Shown: in pieces, positions 8,192 to 14,947 of the stretch | How the letters are laid out: the number at the start of each line of letters is the position of its first letter | Position numbering within the stretch: position 1 is the first letter of the stretch | Assembly: GCA_910584255.1 (NCBI GenBank) | Contig: CAJTXV010000008.1 | Coordinates: forward strand, 1-58,374 | Source of the DNA: an uncultured Bacilli bacterium | GTDB lineage: Bacteria; Bacillota_I; Bacilli_A; RF39; UBA660 | Direction of reading: 5' to 3' | DNA length: 58,374 bases | Translations under genes and position numbers: made by a program | Notes under the pieces: model-generated | Database searches by the model: none | What the model was told of the DNA's origin: nothing | The model's input: only the letters and a program-made list of their open reading frames with translations

Positions 8192-8914
8192 ATGACTTTA
8201 GAATCAAAAAAAGAGTTATTAAGGTATAGAATACTTAATACTGGAATTCATCACGATATTATACTTTATTCAATGTTAAGATACCAATATTTTGATGAGA
8301 TAATTTCAAAAATAAATGATATCTCGATGTCTTTCAAAGTAGATGTCCAAGAGGAAGAAATAGAAGCAGAACAATTTCTTATCTTATTAGAAAAGTTTGT
8401 AAAAGAAATGAAAAATTATTTCTTCAATATAGGACCTATGATTTATACTATTGATAATATTGTTGAACCAAATATTGATAGAATGAAAGATTACTTATCT
8501 TTAAAATGTAAAATTAAAGAAAATGAAGAGATTGTACTTGAAAAAATATACAAAATTATTATTAGTAATTTCATCAATAATGCTGAATATATCCCATCAA
8601 TAAAGACATTTTTAGAAGAACACCATCTTGAAGTTAAATCTATTGATGAATATACATTCGAAGAAAGCAAAAAGATTATCTCACTTTTATCAGACCTTGT
8701 TTTTTGCCAACGTGGTCGAGGAAAATTAAGTTATTTATTTGAAAGTTTAGATTCGTATATAAATGGGCATATTGAAATGAGCAAATATAGGCAAAGTAAA
8801 AAGTCTACTCCTGAGTATTTTCAAAAACACGATGTCGAATATTTTAATACAAATTATGAATCTATTTTTAAAACTTATAATAGCAAAAAGAAATATTTAA
8901 GATATTTTGAATAA
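8192..8914 (+). CDS. Unknown protein, cargo candidate of the mobile element
   Basis: A 240-residue, mainly helical soluble protein, acidic in its first half and Lys/Tyr-rich at the end (KTYNSKKKYLRYFE). It has no TM segment or signal peptide. I recognise no domain. A CQRGRGKLSYLF stretch near residue 170 is the only local feature that looks conserved in character. It starts immediately after the Cys-rich gene and ends at a strong terminator, so the two form a closed two-gene unit facing away from the element's regulators. This is the only obvious cargo. Confidence 0.7.
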   Translation: MTLESKKELLRYRILNTGIHHDIILYSMLRYQYFDEIISKINDISMSFKVDVQEEEIEAEQFLILLEKFVKEMKNYFFNIGPMIYTIDNIVEPNIDRMKDYLSLKCKIKENEEIVLEKIYKIIISNFINNAEYIPSIKTFLEEHHLEVKSIDEYTFEESKKIISLLSDLVFCQRGRGKLSYLFESLDSYINGHIEMSKYRQSKKSTPEYFQKHDVEYFNTNYESIFKTYNSKKKYLRYFE

Positions 8915-8920
8915 CTATGG

Positions 8921-8947
8921 AACAACTGCTAGTAGAGAGTTGTTTTT
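8921..8947 (+). terminator. Terminator of the two-gene cargo unit
   Basis: Perfect hairpin AACAACT/AGTTGTT with a 10-nt loop and a T-run, 6 bp after the stop codon. Confidence 0.75.
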
Positions 8948-8960
8948 TGTTGCACAAAAA

Positions 8961-8994
8961 AATAGCATAGTGCCAACTACTGGTACTATGCTAT
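8961..8994 (-). terminator. Terminator of the relaxase region
   Basis: Strong hairpin with ATAGCATAGT pairing ACTATGCTAT and a minus-strand T-run. It overlaps the stop of the relaxase tail frame (8991) and faces the preceding terminator, so the two units are insulated. Confidence 0.8.
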
Positions 8995-9303
8995 AACTCA
9001 TATCCATCATTATCTTTTTCATTAGAATAATAACCATTTTGAATTTCATCAATATCATCTTTATTTAAAATATTCCTATCAAGTAATTCATCAATAACTT
9101 GTTCGTAAATTTTATCTTCTTTTTTAGAACTGAAAAATTTGTCTTGAAGAAATTCTAAAATCTTTTTCCAAAATTCTTGCCATGCTTTCAGTAATTCTTT
9201 TAGTTTAGAATTTTCTTCTTTCAATAAAGAGTTTTCTTCTCTTTGTTCAGCAATTTTATTTTGCTTTATGATATTTTGTCTTTCAAGTGTTTTAATTCTT
9301 TGA
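8991..9303 (-). pseudogene. Frameshifted C-terminal tail of the MobV relaxase
   Basis: This frame continues the relaxase without a stop from an eight-A run at 9304-9311. It adds about 100 residues: a heptad-rich coiled coil (LERQNIIKQNKIAEQ, ENSLLKEENSKLKELL), an aromatic patch (WQEFWKKILEFLQDKFF) and an acidic end. That is what full-length MobV proteins have at the C-terminus. Seven A residues instead of eight would fuse the two frames. It may be a simple frameshift, a sequencing slip in the homopolymer, or slippage that makes two products. An internal TTG (9224) could start a 77-residue protein but lacks a good ribosome site. Confidence 0.7.
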
Positions 9304-10416
9304 TTTTTTTTGTTTTAATTCTAATTGTAAATCATCAATGCTATTTGTATAATTTTTAAAATTATTTTCAAAATCATCCATAAGAGAAGTTAAGTCATCA
9401 ATATTCTTTATTCCCTCTACATTGATATCAACTTTTTTAGCAAAGTCATAAATTATTTTCTTATCTTCTTCACTAATAACATAATTGTTTTTTGAAATTT
9501 TAGTAGGTTTTAAATTAGTAATAATTTCTTTTACTTCCTCTGATTTTGAAAGAGTTTCTTTTGTTTGACTATTCACTCGTTCTAATCTTTCACGACTTCG
9601 ATCTGCGTGTTCTTTGAAGTAGTTGTATTGCTTATTCATATTTTTTATAGGAATATCATCATTTCTTCCATCTAATTTATCTAGCAAATCAATATTAGTA
9701 TCATAGATTTTATTAAAAGATTCTTTACAATATATTCTCATAGTATCTTGTATTTCTCTCAATGATTCTTTTGTAAAGATTGTTGATTTTCCCACTTGTT
9801 TTTTCATACCATTTTTATTTCCATCTTTAACAGGAACACCAACGATATGTAAATGAGGACTTGCTTCATCATAATGCACAACTGCGTTTGCTACTTTAAA
9901 AGAGGGGACAATTTTGTCTAAATCTTGAATTTGTTCTTTAAAAACTTCTGTCATTTTCCTTTTATAGGAATCTTCTTTATCTTTCCAAAATTCCATATTA
10001 CCTAGTTCAATAATAATTTCACAAGCCAAATCATTCTTATTATTATTTGAGATATGAGAGAAGTAATCTTCGATTTTTCTATCATTACGAGTTTGCTTTT
10101 CGTTATATTCTTTTCGTGCTTCATCAAATTCTTTTACATATAATTTCTTCACATCTTCGTACAAATTATTTGTACCACATATAATCTCAATGAGTTCAAC
10201 CTTATCATCATATTTTCGTAAATTATGTTTATTTACTTTCGATAATTGTTGTGCGTTTTGAATAGCATTATTATTAAATACTTTATCTGCAACAACTCCA
10301 TTTTTTATATTTTTTCTTGACCTTTTACTTTTGTTTTTATCATTTCCAATATGGAATGAATAGGCTAATTTTTGTATAAATCTCACTTCCTTTCTAATCT
10401 CATTTTGAGGTTTCAT
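9292..10416 (-). CDS. mob: MobV/Pre-type plasmid relaxase
   Basis: A relaxase of the Mob_Pre (MobV) family that would nick oriT and lead the strand during mobilization. The key motif HYDEASPHLHIVGVPV (about residue 165), with the metal-binding HLH triad, is present, as is an N-terminal AYSFHIGNDKNKSK region with KVNKHNLRKY. The start at 10416 follows TTAGGAG, giving 374 residues; this product ends early (QKKSKN) because of the A8 run, and the coiled-coil tail follows in another frame. The oriT-like inverted repeats lie directly upstream. The catalytic part is intact, so nicking may survive the truncation. Confidence 0.88.
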   Translation of the reverse strand: MKPQNEIRKEVRFIQKLAYSFHIGNDKNKSKRSRKNIKNGVVADKVFNNNAIQNAQQLSKVNKHNLRKYDDKVELIEIICGTNNLYEDVKKLYVKEFDEARKEYNEKQTRNDRKIEDYFSHISNNNKNDLACEIIIELGNMEFWKDKEDSYKRKMTEVFKEQIQDLDKIVPSFKVANAVVHYDEASPHLHIVGVPVKDGNKNGMKKQVGKSTIFTKESLREIQDTMRIYCKESFNKIYDTNIDLLDKLDGRNDDIPIKNMNKQYNYFKEHADRSRERLERVNSQTKETLSKSEEVKEIITNLKPTKISKNNYVISEEDKKIIYDFAKKVDINVEGIKNIDDLTSLMDDFENNFKNYTNSIDDLQLELKQKKSKN

Positions 10417-10446
10417 AAACACTCCTAAAAGTGGGTAGGAAACCAA

Positions 10447-10768
10447 GACAAAATTTCTAACTCCCTATATGTTTTGACGCAAACATCAAAACATGGGAGC
10501 TAAGGTTTACCACCTTAGAAACCGTTTGCCTTATTTCGTAATATTCCCAAACTATCGTGAGGGAATAAAACTACATAAGTCTTTGATAAAACTGAAAGTA
10601 CAACTTTCAATTTTATCTATGAAAATTATTCGTGATTACACAAATTTCATAAGTGCAATCTCTCACAATTTTTTATACAAACTATCGCCACTTTCATTGA
10701 ACAAGTTCAACAAAACGTGCCACGTTTGTTATTACTTTTTTAGAAAAAAAGTAAACAAAAAACTATGA
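10447..10768. other. Probable oriT / nick region with inverted repeats
   Basis: About 320 bp without a convincing gene, between the relaxase and its neighbours. The region has an inverted repeat (CTCCC then ATGTTTTGA, loop CGCAAACA, TCAAAACATGGGAG; 10461-10499) directly upstream of the relaxase start. A second hairpin lies near 10586-10610 (AAACTGAAAG/CTTTCAATTT) and a palindromic AACGTGCCACGTT near 10715. MobV oriT sites normally lie just upstream of mob and contain such repeats. The nick site itself cannot be named. Confidence 0.5.
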
Positions 10769-11017
10769 TTAACACAACTCATAGTCATCAATTTTTTCTA
10801 TTTCTTCTTCTAAAAATAACACTTCTTTTTTATCATCATCATATCTAAAATAGGCTTCTTTATTTTCACAATCTATCACTTTGATCGTATCTCTATCATA
10901 TAAAAATATTTCAAACGAAAATATATTTAGATTCTTTTTTAGATAATCTAATACTCTATATTGGTTTATCGTTTTTACTTGATTTTTTATTATTTCATCA
11001 TTGGTTAGTTGTTTCAC
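10769..11017 (-). CDS. Small element-associated protein (unknown)
   Basis: An 82-residue soluble protein, basic at the N-terminus and acidic at the end (FLEEEIEKIDD), with alternating strands that look alpha/beta. Unknown function; short proteins of this kind often sit between the recombinase and mob genes of Firmicute mobilizable elements. The GTG start at 11017 is preferred because GAAAGGAAG precedes it; the frame is open further upstream but overlaps the preceding gene. It overlaps that gene by 20 bp. Confidence 0.6.
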   Translation of the reverse strand: MKQLTNDEIIKNQVKTINQYRVLDYLKKNLNIFSFEIFLYDRDTIKVIDCENKEAYFRYDDDKKEVLFLEEEIEKIDDYELC

Positions 11018-11168
11018 TTTTATCTTCCTTTCTTTCTTTTTCTTTATATTCAAGTAATGAGTTTTGATATTTTTGTTCTACTACTTGTGGAATGAACTCT
11101 AATACTTTTGTTTCATCTTTAAAATAATCATAAAGTTGTGGTAATAAAAATTTAAAAAAGTAATTCAT
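10998..11168 (-). CDS. Small element-associated protein (unknown)
   Basis: A 56-residue protein starting MNYFFKFLLPQLYDYFKDE, with an aromatic amphipathic N-terminus and a highly charged C-terminus (YKEKERKEDKSE). A strong AAAGGGGG ribosome site precedes the ATG at 11168. It lies between the serine recombinase and the 82-residue gene, with which it overlaps, so the two are coupled. No function recognised. Confidence 0.6.
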   Translation of the reverse strand: MNYFFKFLLPQLYDYFKDETKVLEFIPQVVEQKYQNSLLEYKEKERKEDKSETTNQ

Positions 11169-11207
11169 AAATCGCCCCCTTTCTACCAATAAAAAAGAGA
11201 TATATTT

Positions 11208-12950
11208 CTATACCTCAATTTGTAATATCGTGAATTTATTTTTTTCAAATTTAGAACTTTTTTCTTGTGGAATTATTTGGATAATATCATCCATATTGAA
11301 ACTATTTATATCAAGTAAATCTGCTTGTATTGTGGTTTCTTTAATATTATAAAAGTTTCGTAGAGTAGAAATGTAATCATTTTTTTCTTGTTCATTTTTA
11401 TTATTAGAAAGAATGATATCTCTTTCATTTACATTGATAATCATATCAAAACAATCATTTCTAAACATATAACCAATATTTTCAATTTCATTGTTGTTAA
11501 ATATAATGTTCGTAATCGAAACGTTGTAGTCTTTATCTACTTCAATTTCTATCTCATCAATATATTTATTTATAAGAAATTGTTTTTGCTCTTGACTTAA
11601 TTTTTTCCATAGATTATTTGTTTTTACATACTCTGATTTTTGTTTCAGTTTTTCGATTTCTTTTAGATTAAATATAGTTTCAATATCTTGTTTAAATTCC
11701 ATAGACTCTTGAAGTTCTTCTAGTTCAGCCAATTTATTTTTTGCCATCTCAAGTTCAGTTTCAATTTCCTTTAATTCATTTGCTAGAGTAGTTGGTTCAA
11801 GTAGTCCATCAATAAATGCTTTCTTTATTCGATTATCTTTTTCTTCTAAACCACTAATAATAGTTCGATATTTTTTGATTTCATTTTCAGTATCAAGATT
11901 AAGAGTAGGTTTGAAAGAATTATCAACAATAAGGAAAAAGTCTAACATATCATTTAAAAACTTCATCAAAGATTTTTCAATTCTATTTTCATTGATTCTA
12001 GTGTTACAACTAGCACATTTATAATAAATATGTTTTGTTTTATTTTTGCTTGTGCTAGAACTTCCACCCATAATTTTTCCACATTTAGGACACTTCATTT
12101 TTTGCATGAAAATATAAACAAGTTTTCTATGGAAGTTTTTTAAATTTTTTTCTTTTCTTTTTTGCACCATATCAAAAGTAGTTTTATCTATGATTGCTGG
12201 TACAACATTTTCGAATACTTGATTTTCTCCATCAGTTCTTTTTCCAAACTCCATATTGCCAATATAAAGTTGATTAGAGAGTATCTTATCAACAGTAGTG
12301 GTTGCCCAATGCCTATTTAAAACTTCTTCTTCATTAAATAATTTACAAATAGAACAAACGGAAGCACCATCTAAATAAAGTTTAAATATTCTTCTAACCA
12401 CATCTGCTTTAACCTCATCAATAATAAGTTCTTTGCTATCTTTAATCTTTGTAAAGCCAATAGGTGGTTTTCCACTTAAATGACCTTTTTTTGCTGCTCC
12501 TATGAGTCCAAATTTAGTTCTTTCACTAGTTCTCTCTATTTCTAGTTGTGCAAGTATTGTAAGCATTCTAATAAAGAATTTTCCATTTGCTGTTTCAGTA
12601 TTGATTTCTTCAGCCACACTTTCTAAACTGCAATTATAATCTTCTAACATTGTACATATTGTTTCTAAATCACGAATAGAGCGAGTAAGTCTATCCAACT
12701 TATAAACAACGATTTTATTTATTTTGCCATCTTTCATATCTTGTATCATTTCTTGAAATTTTGGTCTGTTCGTATCTTTTGCTGATACACCTTCTTCACG
12801 ATATACTTTATATATTTTATATCCTTTAAATTCACATAACTTTTGTAGTCTATCCTCTTGTTCATCTAAACTATGACCAAATCTACTTTGATCCTCAGTT
12901 GAAACACGAGGGTATAGACCACAAATGATTTCAGTTTCTTCTTGTTTCAA
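11208..12950 (-). CDS. Large serine recombinase (integrase/excisionase)
   Basis: A 580-residue large serine recombinase that would integrate and excise the element. The resolvase domain (about 8-155) has the nucleophile Ser17 in YPRVSTEDQ and the Arg motif YKLDRLTRSIRDL. The recombinase domain (about 170-280) follows. A zinc ribbon (CPKCGKIMGGSSS ... YYKCASC, about 290-325) and a long coiled coil (about 365-430) complete the family layout. Translation starts at TTG (12950) after AAAGGAA. Such enzymes use short attachment sites close to their own gene, in line with the repeat-rich DNA upstream; the flanking tRNA repeats would be unusual for this class. Confidence 0.92.
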   Translation of the reverse strand: MKQEETEIICGLYPRVSTEDQSRFGHSLDEQEDRLQKLCEFKGYKIYKVYREEGVSAKDTNRPKFQEMIQDMKDGKINKIVVYKLDRLTRSIRDLETICTMLEDYNCSLESVAEEINTETANGKFFIRMLTILAQLEIERTSERTKFGLIGAAKKGHLSGKPPIGFTKIKDSKELIIDEVKADVVRRIFKLYLDGASVCSICKLFNEEEVLNRHWATTTVDKILSNQLYIGNMEFGKRTDGENQVFENVVPAIIDKTTFDMVQKRKEKNLKNFHRKLVYIFMQKMKCPKCGKIMGGSSSTSKNKTKHIYYKCASCNTRINENRIEKSLMKFLNDMLDFFLIVDNSFKPTLNLDTENEIKKYRTIISGLEEKDNRIKKAFIDGLLEPTTLANELKEIETELEMAKNKLAELEELQESMEFKQDIETIFNLKEIEKLKQKSEYVKTNNLWKKLSQEQKQFLINKYIDEIEIEVDKDYNVSITNIIFNNNEIENIGYMFRNDCFDMIINVNERDIILSNNKNEQEKNDYISTLRNFYNIKETTIQADLLDINSFNMDDIIQIIPQEKSSKFEKNKFTILQIEV

Positions 12951-13049
12951 ATTATCACATTCCTTTCTTTTATTTTTTTAAAACGAAAAAACACAAGAGA
13001 GAATTCCCTTGCGTTAGGTAAACTAAAAATATAATGTTAGAAGTATTTT

Positions 13050-13070
13050 TGATAGAATGATTTTCTATCA
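13050..13070. repeat. Dyad copy A (TGATAGAA/TTCTATCA)
   Basis: An 8-bp perfect inverted repeat with a 5-nt centre, about 100 bp upstream of the recombinase. A near-identical dyad recurs at 13251-13271, so a shared binding protein or recombination site is plausible. Confidence 0.5.
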
Positions 13071-13108
13071 TATACTATTTTACTTAAAAGTAGTTGACTT
13101 GTCAGTAG

Positions 13109-13144
13109 AAAATTTAGTTGAATTTTTAGTTGAAAATTTAGTTG
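13109..13144 (+). repeat. Three 12-bp tandem repeats
   Basis: AAAATTTAGTTG, AATTTTTAGTTG and AAAATTTAGTTG lie head to tail in the region between the recombinase and the 97-residue gene. They could be protein-binding iterons. Confidence 0.6.
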
Positions 13145-13250
13145 TATTAACTTCTTATCATTTCTTTATTTTATAAGGGTTAGAGAAGAAAATAAACTGC
13201 TAAATAAACATTCAAATAAACTTAATGAATAAAAACAAATATAACCTTTT

Positions 13251-13271
13251 TGATAGAATCTTTATCTATCA
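13251..13271. repeat. Dyad copy B (TGATAG/CTATCA)
   Basis: Second copy of the dyad at 13050 (TGATAGAATCTTTATCTATCA), 201 bp away and in the same orientation. The arms keep six perfect pairs. Confidence 0.5.
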
Positions 13272-13378
13272 TACCTAATTTAACACTAGCCCTAATTAAA
13301 GTCTAGGTAAATTTTGAGTAAATTTCGTGTGATTTTTAGGAAGAATTTGAGAAGTATAACTCTTGTATTGATACTTTT

Positions 13379-13403
13379 CTCAATACATTATCATAGTATC
13401 ATT
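13379..13403 (+). repeat. 25-bp repeat flanking the 11-bp array, left copy
   Basis: TCAATACA, ATAGTA and CATT are shared, in the same spacing, with 13503-13527; about five positions differ. It contains a partial dyad (ATAC...GTAT). The two copies flank the TGCAA array. Confidence 0.5.
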
Positions 13404-13410
13404 TACTTCT

Positions 13411-13487
13411 TGCATTGTCTAGGCAAAAAAGATGCAAATTTCTTGCAAAATTGTTGCAAAAAGTATGCAAAAAAGTTGCAATTCTAT
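13411..13487 (+). repeat. Seven phased 11-bp TGCAA repeats
   Basis: Units begin at 13411, 13422, 13433, 13444, 13455, 13466 and 13477, exactly 11 bp apart; five carry TGCAA, and the first two are TGCAT and GGCAA. The period is not a multiple of three, so it is not coding. One helical turn per unit suggests cooperative protein binding on one DNA face, as in iterons or parC-type centromeres. Confidence 0.75.
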
Positions 13488-13502
13488 GAGTATCGATAAA
13501 TT

Positions 13503-13527
13503 TTCAATACACTACTATAGTAGCATT
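13503..13527 (+). repeat. 25-bp repeat flanking the 11-bp array, right copy
   Basis: Right copy of 13379-13403. Its centre is the 12-bp palindrome CTACTATAGTAG. Confidence 0.5.
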
Positions 13528-13544
13528 GTTATTTGTCTAATTAC

Positions 13545-13612
13545 AATACAAAAATCAGTATAAATTTAATATAATTTCTAGTATAAAAATAGTACATTTT
13601 TAGTATAAATTA
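13545..13612 (+). repeat. Second phased array, about six 11-12-bp ATA-rich units
   Basis: Units related to AGTATAAATTT begin at 13545, 13557, 13568, 13580, 13591 and 13602, a spacing of 11-12 bp. The array lies directly beyond the 3' end of the 97-residue gene. Its sequence differs from the TGCAA array, so it may bind a different protein. Confidence 0.6.
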
Positions 13613-13621
13613 AATCTAATT

Positions 13622-13915
13622 TTAATACATTTTATTCATTGTATTTAATATAGAAACATATTTAGTAAATGATACAATAGCATTTTCTCTAGGCAAGTAA
13701 ATTTTTTCTATATCATCATATAGTAGTGCTATTAGAGTATTTTTGGAATTACTAACAATAATTCTGTGTGGTTCTCTTACACTTATGTTCGTTTGATTAA
13801 ACTTGATGATATGACCCGATAAAAATTCAATGTTAAGGTTGGTTGTACTAACTTTCATTTTTAGTCTTTTCTTGATATCACTAGGGAATTCTAGATTTTC
13901 TATGGTCGTTTTCAT
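13622..13915 (-). CDS. Unknown 97-residue protein of the mobile element
   Basis: A small protein with a charged helical N-terminus (IKKRLKMKV) followed by a strand-rich core (EFLSGHIIKFNQ, RIIVSNSKNTLIALLYDDIEKIYL) that might form a small barrel. No family recognised. AGGAG lies about 13 bp before the ATG, a long spacing. It is the gene nearest the right end of the element, between the repeat arrays and tRNA-Gly. In other elements this place often holds an excision or DNA-binding accessory factor; that role is only a guess from position. Confidence 0.55.
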   Translation of the reverse strand: MKTTIENLEFPSDIKKRLKMKVSTTNLNIEFLSGHIIKFNQTNISVREPHRIIVSNSKNTLIALLYDDIEKIYLPRENAIVSFTKYVSILNTMNKMY

Positions 13916-13971
13916 AACTATTCATCAACTCCTTTAAACAATGAAAAAAGCCCATAATATCAAATACTATG

Positions 13972-14039
13972 AACTTGTTTTATAAATAAAAAACTCACAC
14001 TTCCTAATAAGGTGTGCGAGTTTAAACCTCAATGGAGCG
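13972..14039 (+). repeat. Copy 3: tRNA-Gly 3' flank, right border of the element
   Basis: Direct repeat of 6847-6912 and, more weakly, 3251-3292. It includes the tRNA terminator and the last bases of tRNA-Gly. Its first 22 bp equal the 3' end of the kinase gene and the bases after it, which dates the arrangement: the kinase module lay beside this tRNA before the second element entered. Confidence 0.75.
13985..14023 (-). terminator. tRNA-Gly terminator
   Basis: Minus-strand hairpin formed by AACTCGCACAC and GTGTGAGTT with one bulge, followed by TTTATTTATA. It ends tRNA-Gly transcription. Confidence 0.65.
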
Positions 14040-14106
14040 GATGAGGGGAATCGGACCCCCGTATTCAGCTTGGAAGGCTGGGGTTCTACCATTAAACTAC
14101 ATCCGC
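14033..14106 (-). tRNA. tRNA-Gly(UCC) with encoded CCA
   Basis: The minus strand folds as a tRNA: acceptor GCGGATG/CATCCGC, D-arm TAGTTTAATGGTAGAA, anticodon loop CTTCCAA (UCC), T-arm GGGGGTCCGATTCCCC. Discriminator U and an encoded CCA are at 14036-14033. Its 3' end matches the degenerate copies at 3281 and 6901, marking it as the attachment target. Confidence 0.95.
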
Positions 14107-14200
14107 ATTTTGTTATTGTCTCCAATAAATTCAGAAGACAATATTAATTATACTATAAAGAAAATAAAAGTCAACTGTTTTTAAAAAAAATTATAGAATT

Positions 14201-14899
14201 CTAAAACTCATCTCCTTCAAGAAATGAATCAAGTACTTTTAACTCTTGTACACTTTCTCTAGTTTTATATTTATGTTCATATAGGTAGCATGTAATTCCT
14301 AATACAGTTCCTAAAAAACCGAAAATCAAATCAGCCATTGTATCCATCAACGCACTTCTACCTATGAGATATTCTCCATTCATAGACAAAAAACGTTGCA
14401 TATTTGTATGAAAAACAAAGTCACTCATAAACTCATAAATTTCCCAGATTCCTCCAATAGCTATAGAGACACAGAATGATAGAAGCAATAACGAAATAAT
14501 TTCTGGAGCTCTTCTTTGAAATACCATCTTTTGTAACCATTCCTCTGCGATAAAAAATAACAAAAATCCACTAGAAAAATGAAGTAAGGAATCCCAACTC
14601 GGAATGAGCGTATAAAAATGACAGAGCTCCCCCAAAAAAAGTGATGCAAATAAAAATAAAAGATAACAACAATAAAGTAGGGGAGAGAGTTTTAATTTAT
14701 CTTTCATTCTAAGTTTATAAGGAACTGCGATAGCAATCAATCCAGTCAGTGCTTGAACCATAAAAAACCAAACTGGATCATTTCCATAGAAAGAAATGTG
14801 TGAGAAAAAATACTGACTACAGTAAAACAAAATTGAAGCGATAAAGCAACTACCAATCGCAATTTCTAGATGACTTCGTACTGCTTCTAATTTTTTCAT
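14201..14899 (-). CDS. Multi-pass membrane protein (unknown)
   Basis: A 232-residue integral membrane protein with about six TM segments. Conserved-looking polar or aromatic motifs lie inside or beside them: WDSLLHFSSGF (about 103), GGIWEIYEF (about 149) and DTMADLIFGFLG (about 185), a pattern seen in DUF2238-like membrane proteins, though I am not certain of the family. It ends with a charged cytoplasmic tail. The start at 14899 follows AAGGTGAAA. It is transcribed with the same polarity as the Rieske oxidoreductase upstream but separated by about 50 bp. Function unknown. Confidence 0.7.
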   Translation of the reverse strand: MKKLEAVRSHLEIAIGSCFIASILFYCSQYFFSHISFYGNDPVWFFMVQALTGLIAIAVPYKLRMKDKLKLSPLLYCCYLLFLFASLFLGELCHFYTLIPSWDSLLHFSSGFLLFFIAEEWLQKMVFQRRAPEIISLLLLSFCVSIAIGGIWEIYEFMSDFVFHTNMQRFLSMNGEYLIGRSALMDTMADLIFGFLGTVLGITCYLYEHKYKTRESVQELKVLDSFLEGDEF

Positions 14900-14947
14900 A
14901 AATTTCACCTTAGTCTATTGTATTCTAAGGTTTCCCCAAATATGATT

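Larger units (their letters stand above)
6881..14040. mobile_element. Mobilizable element integrated beside tRNA-Gly
   Basis: The segment is bounded by direct repeats of about 65 bp (6847-6912 and 13972-14039), the right one abutting tRNA-Gly. It contains two Xre regulators, a Cys-rich protein and an unknown partner, a MobV relaxase with an oriT-like region, two small element-type proteins, a large serine recombinase and repeat arrays. There are no conjugation (T4SS) genes, so transfer would need a helper. No tyrosine integrase is present, although tRNA targeting usually uses one. Confidence 0.75.

Noticed and set aside
10493..10768. A 91-codon plus-strand reading frame beside the relaxase
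   Set aside because: It runs through the hairpins of the probable oriT and has no ribosome site.
13314..13499. A 61-codon plus-strand reading frame over the TGCAA array
   Set aside because: Its end consists of the non-triplet repeats, it has no good ribosome site, and the composition is not protein-like.
13411..13612. CRISPR array
   Set aside because: The repeats are 11 bp with no spacers and no cas genes are nearby.
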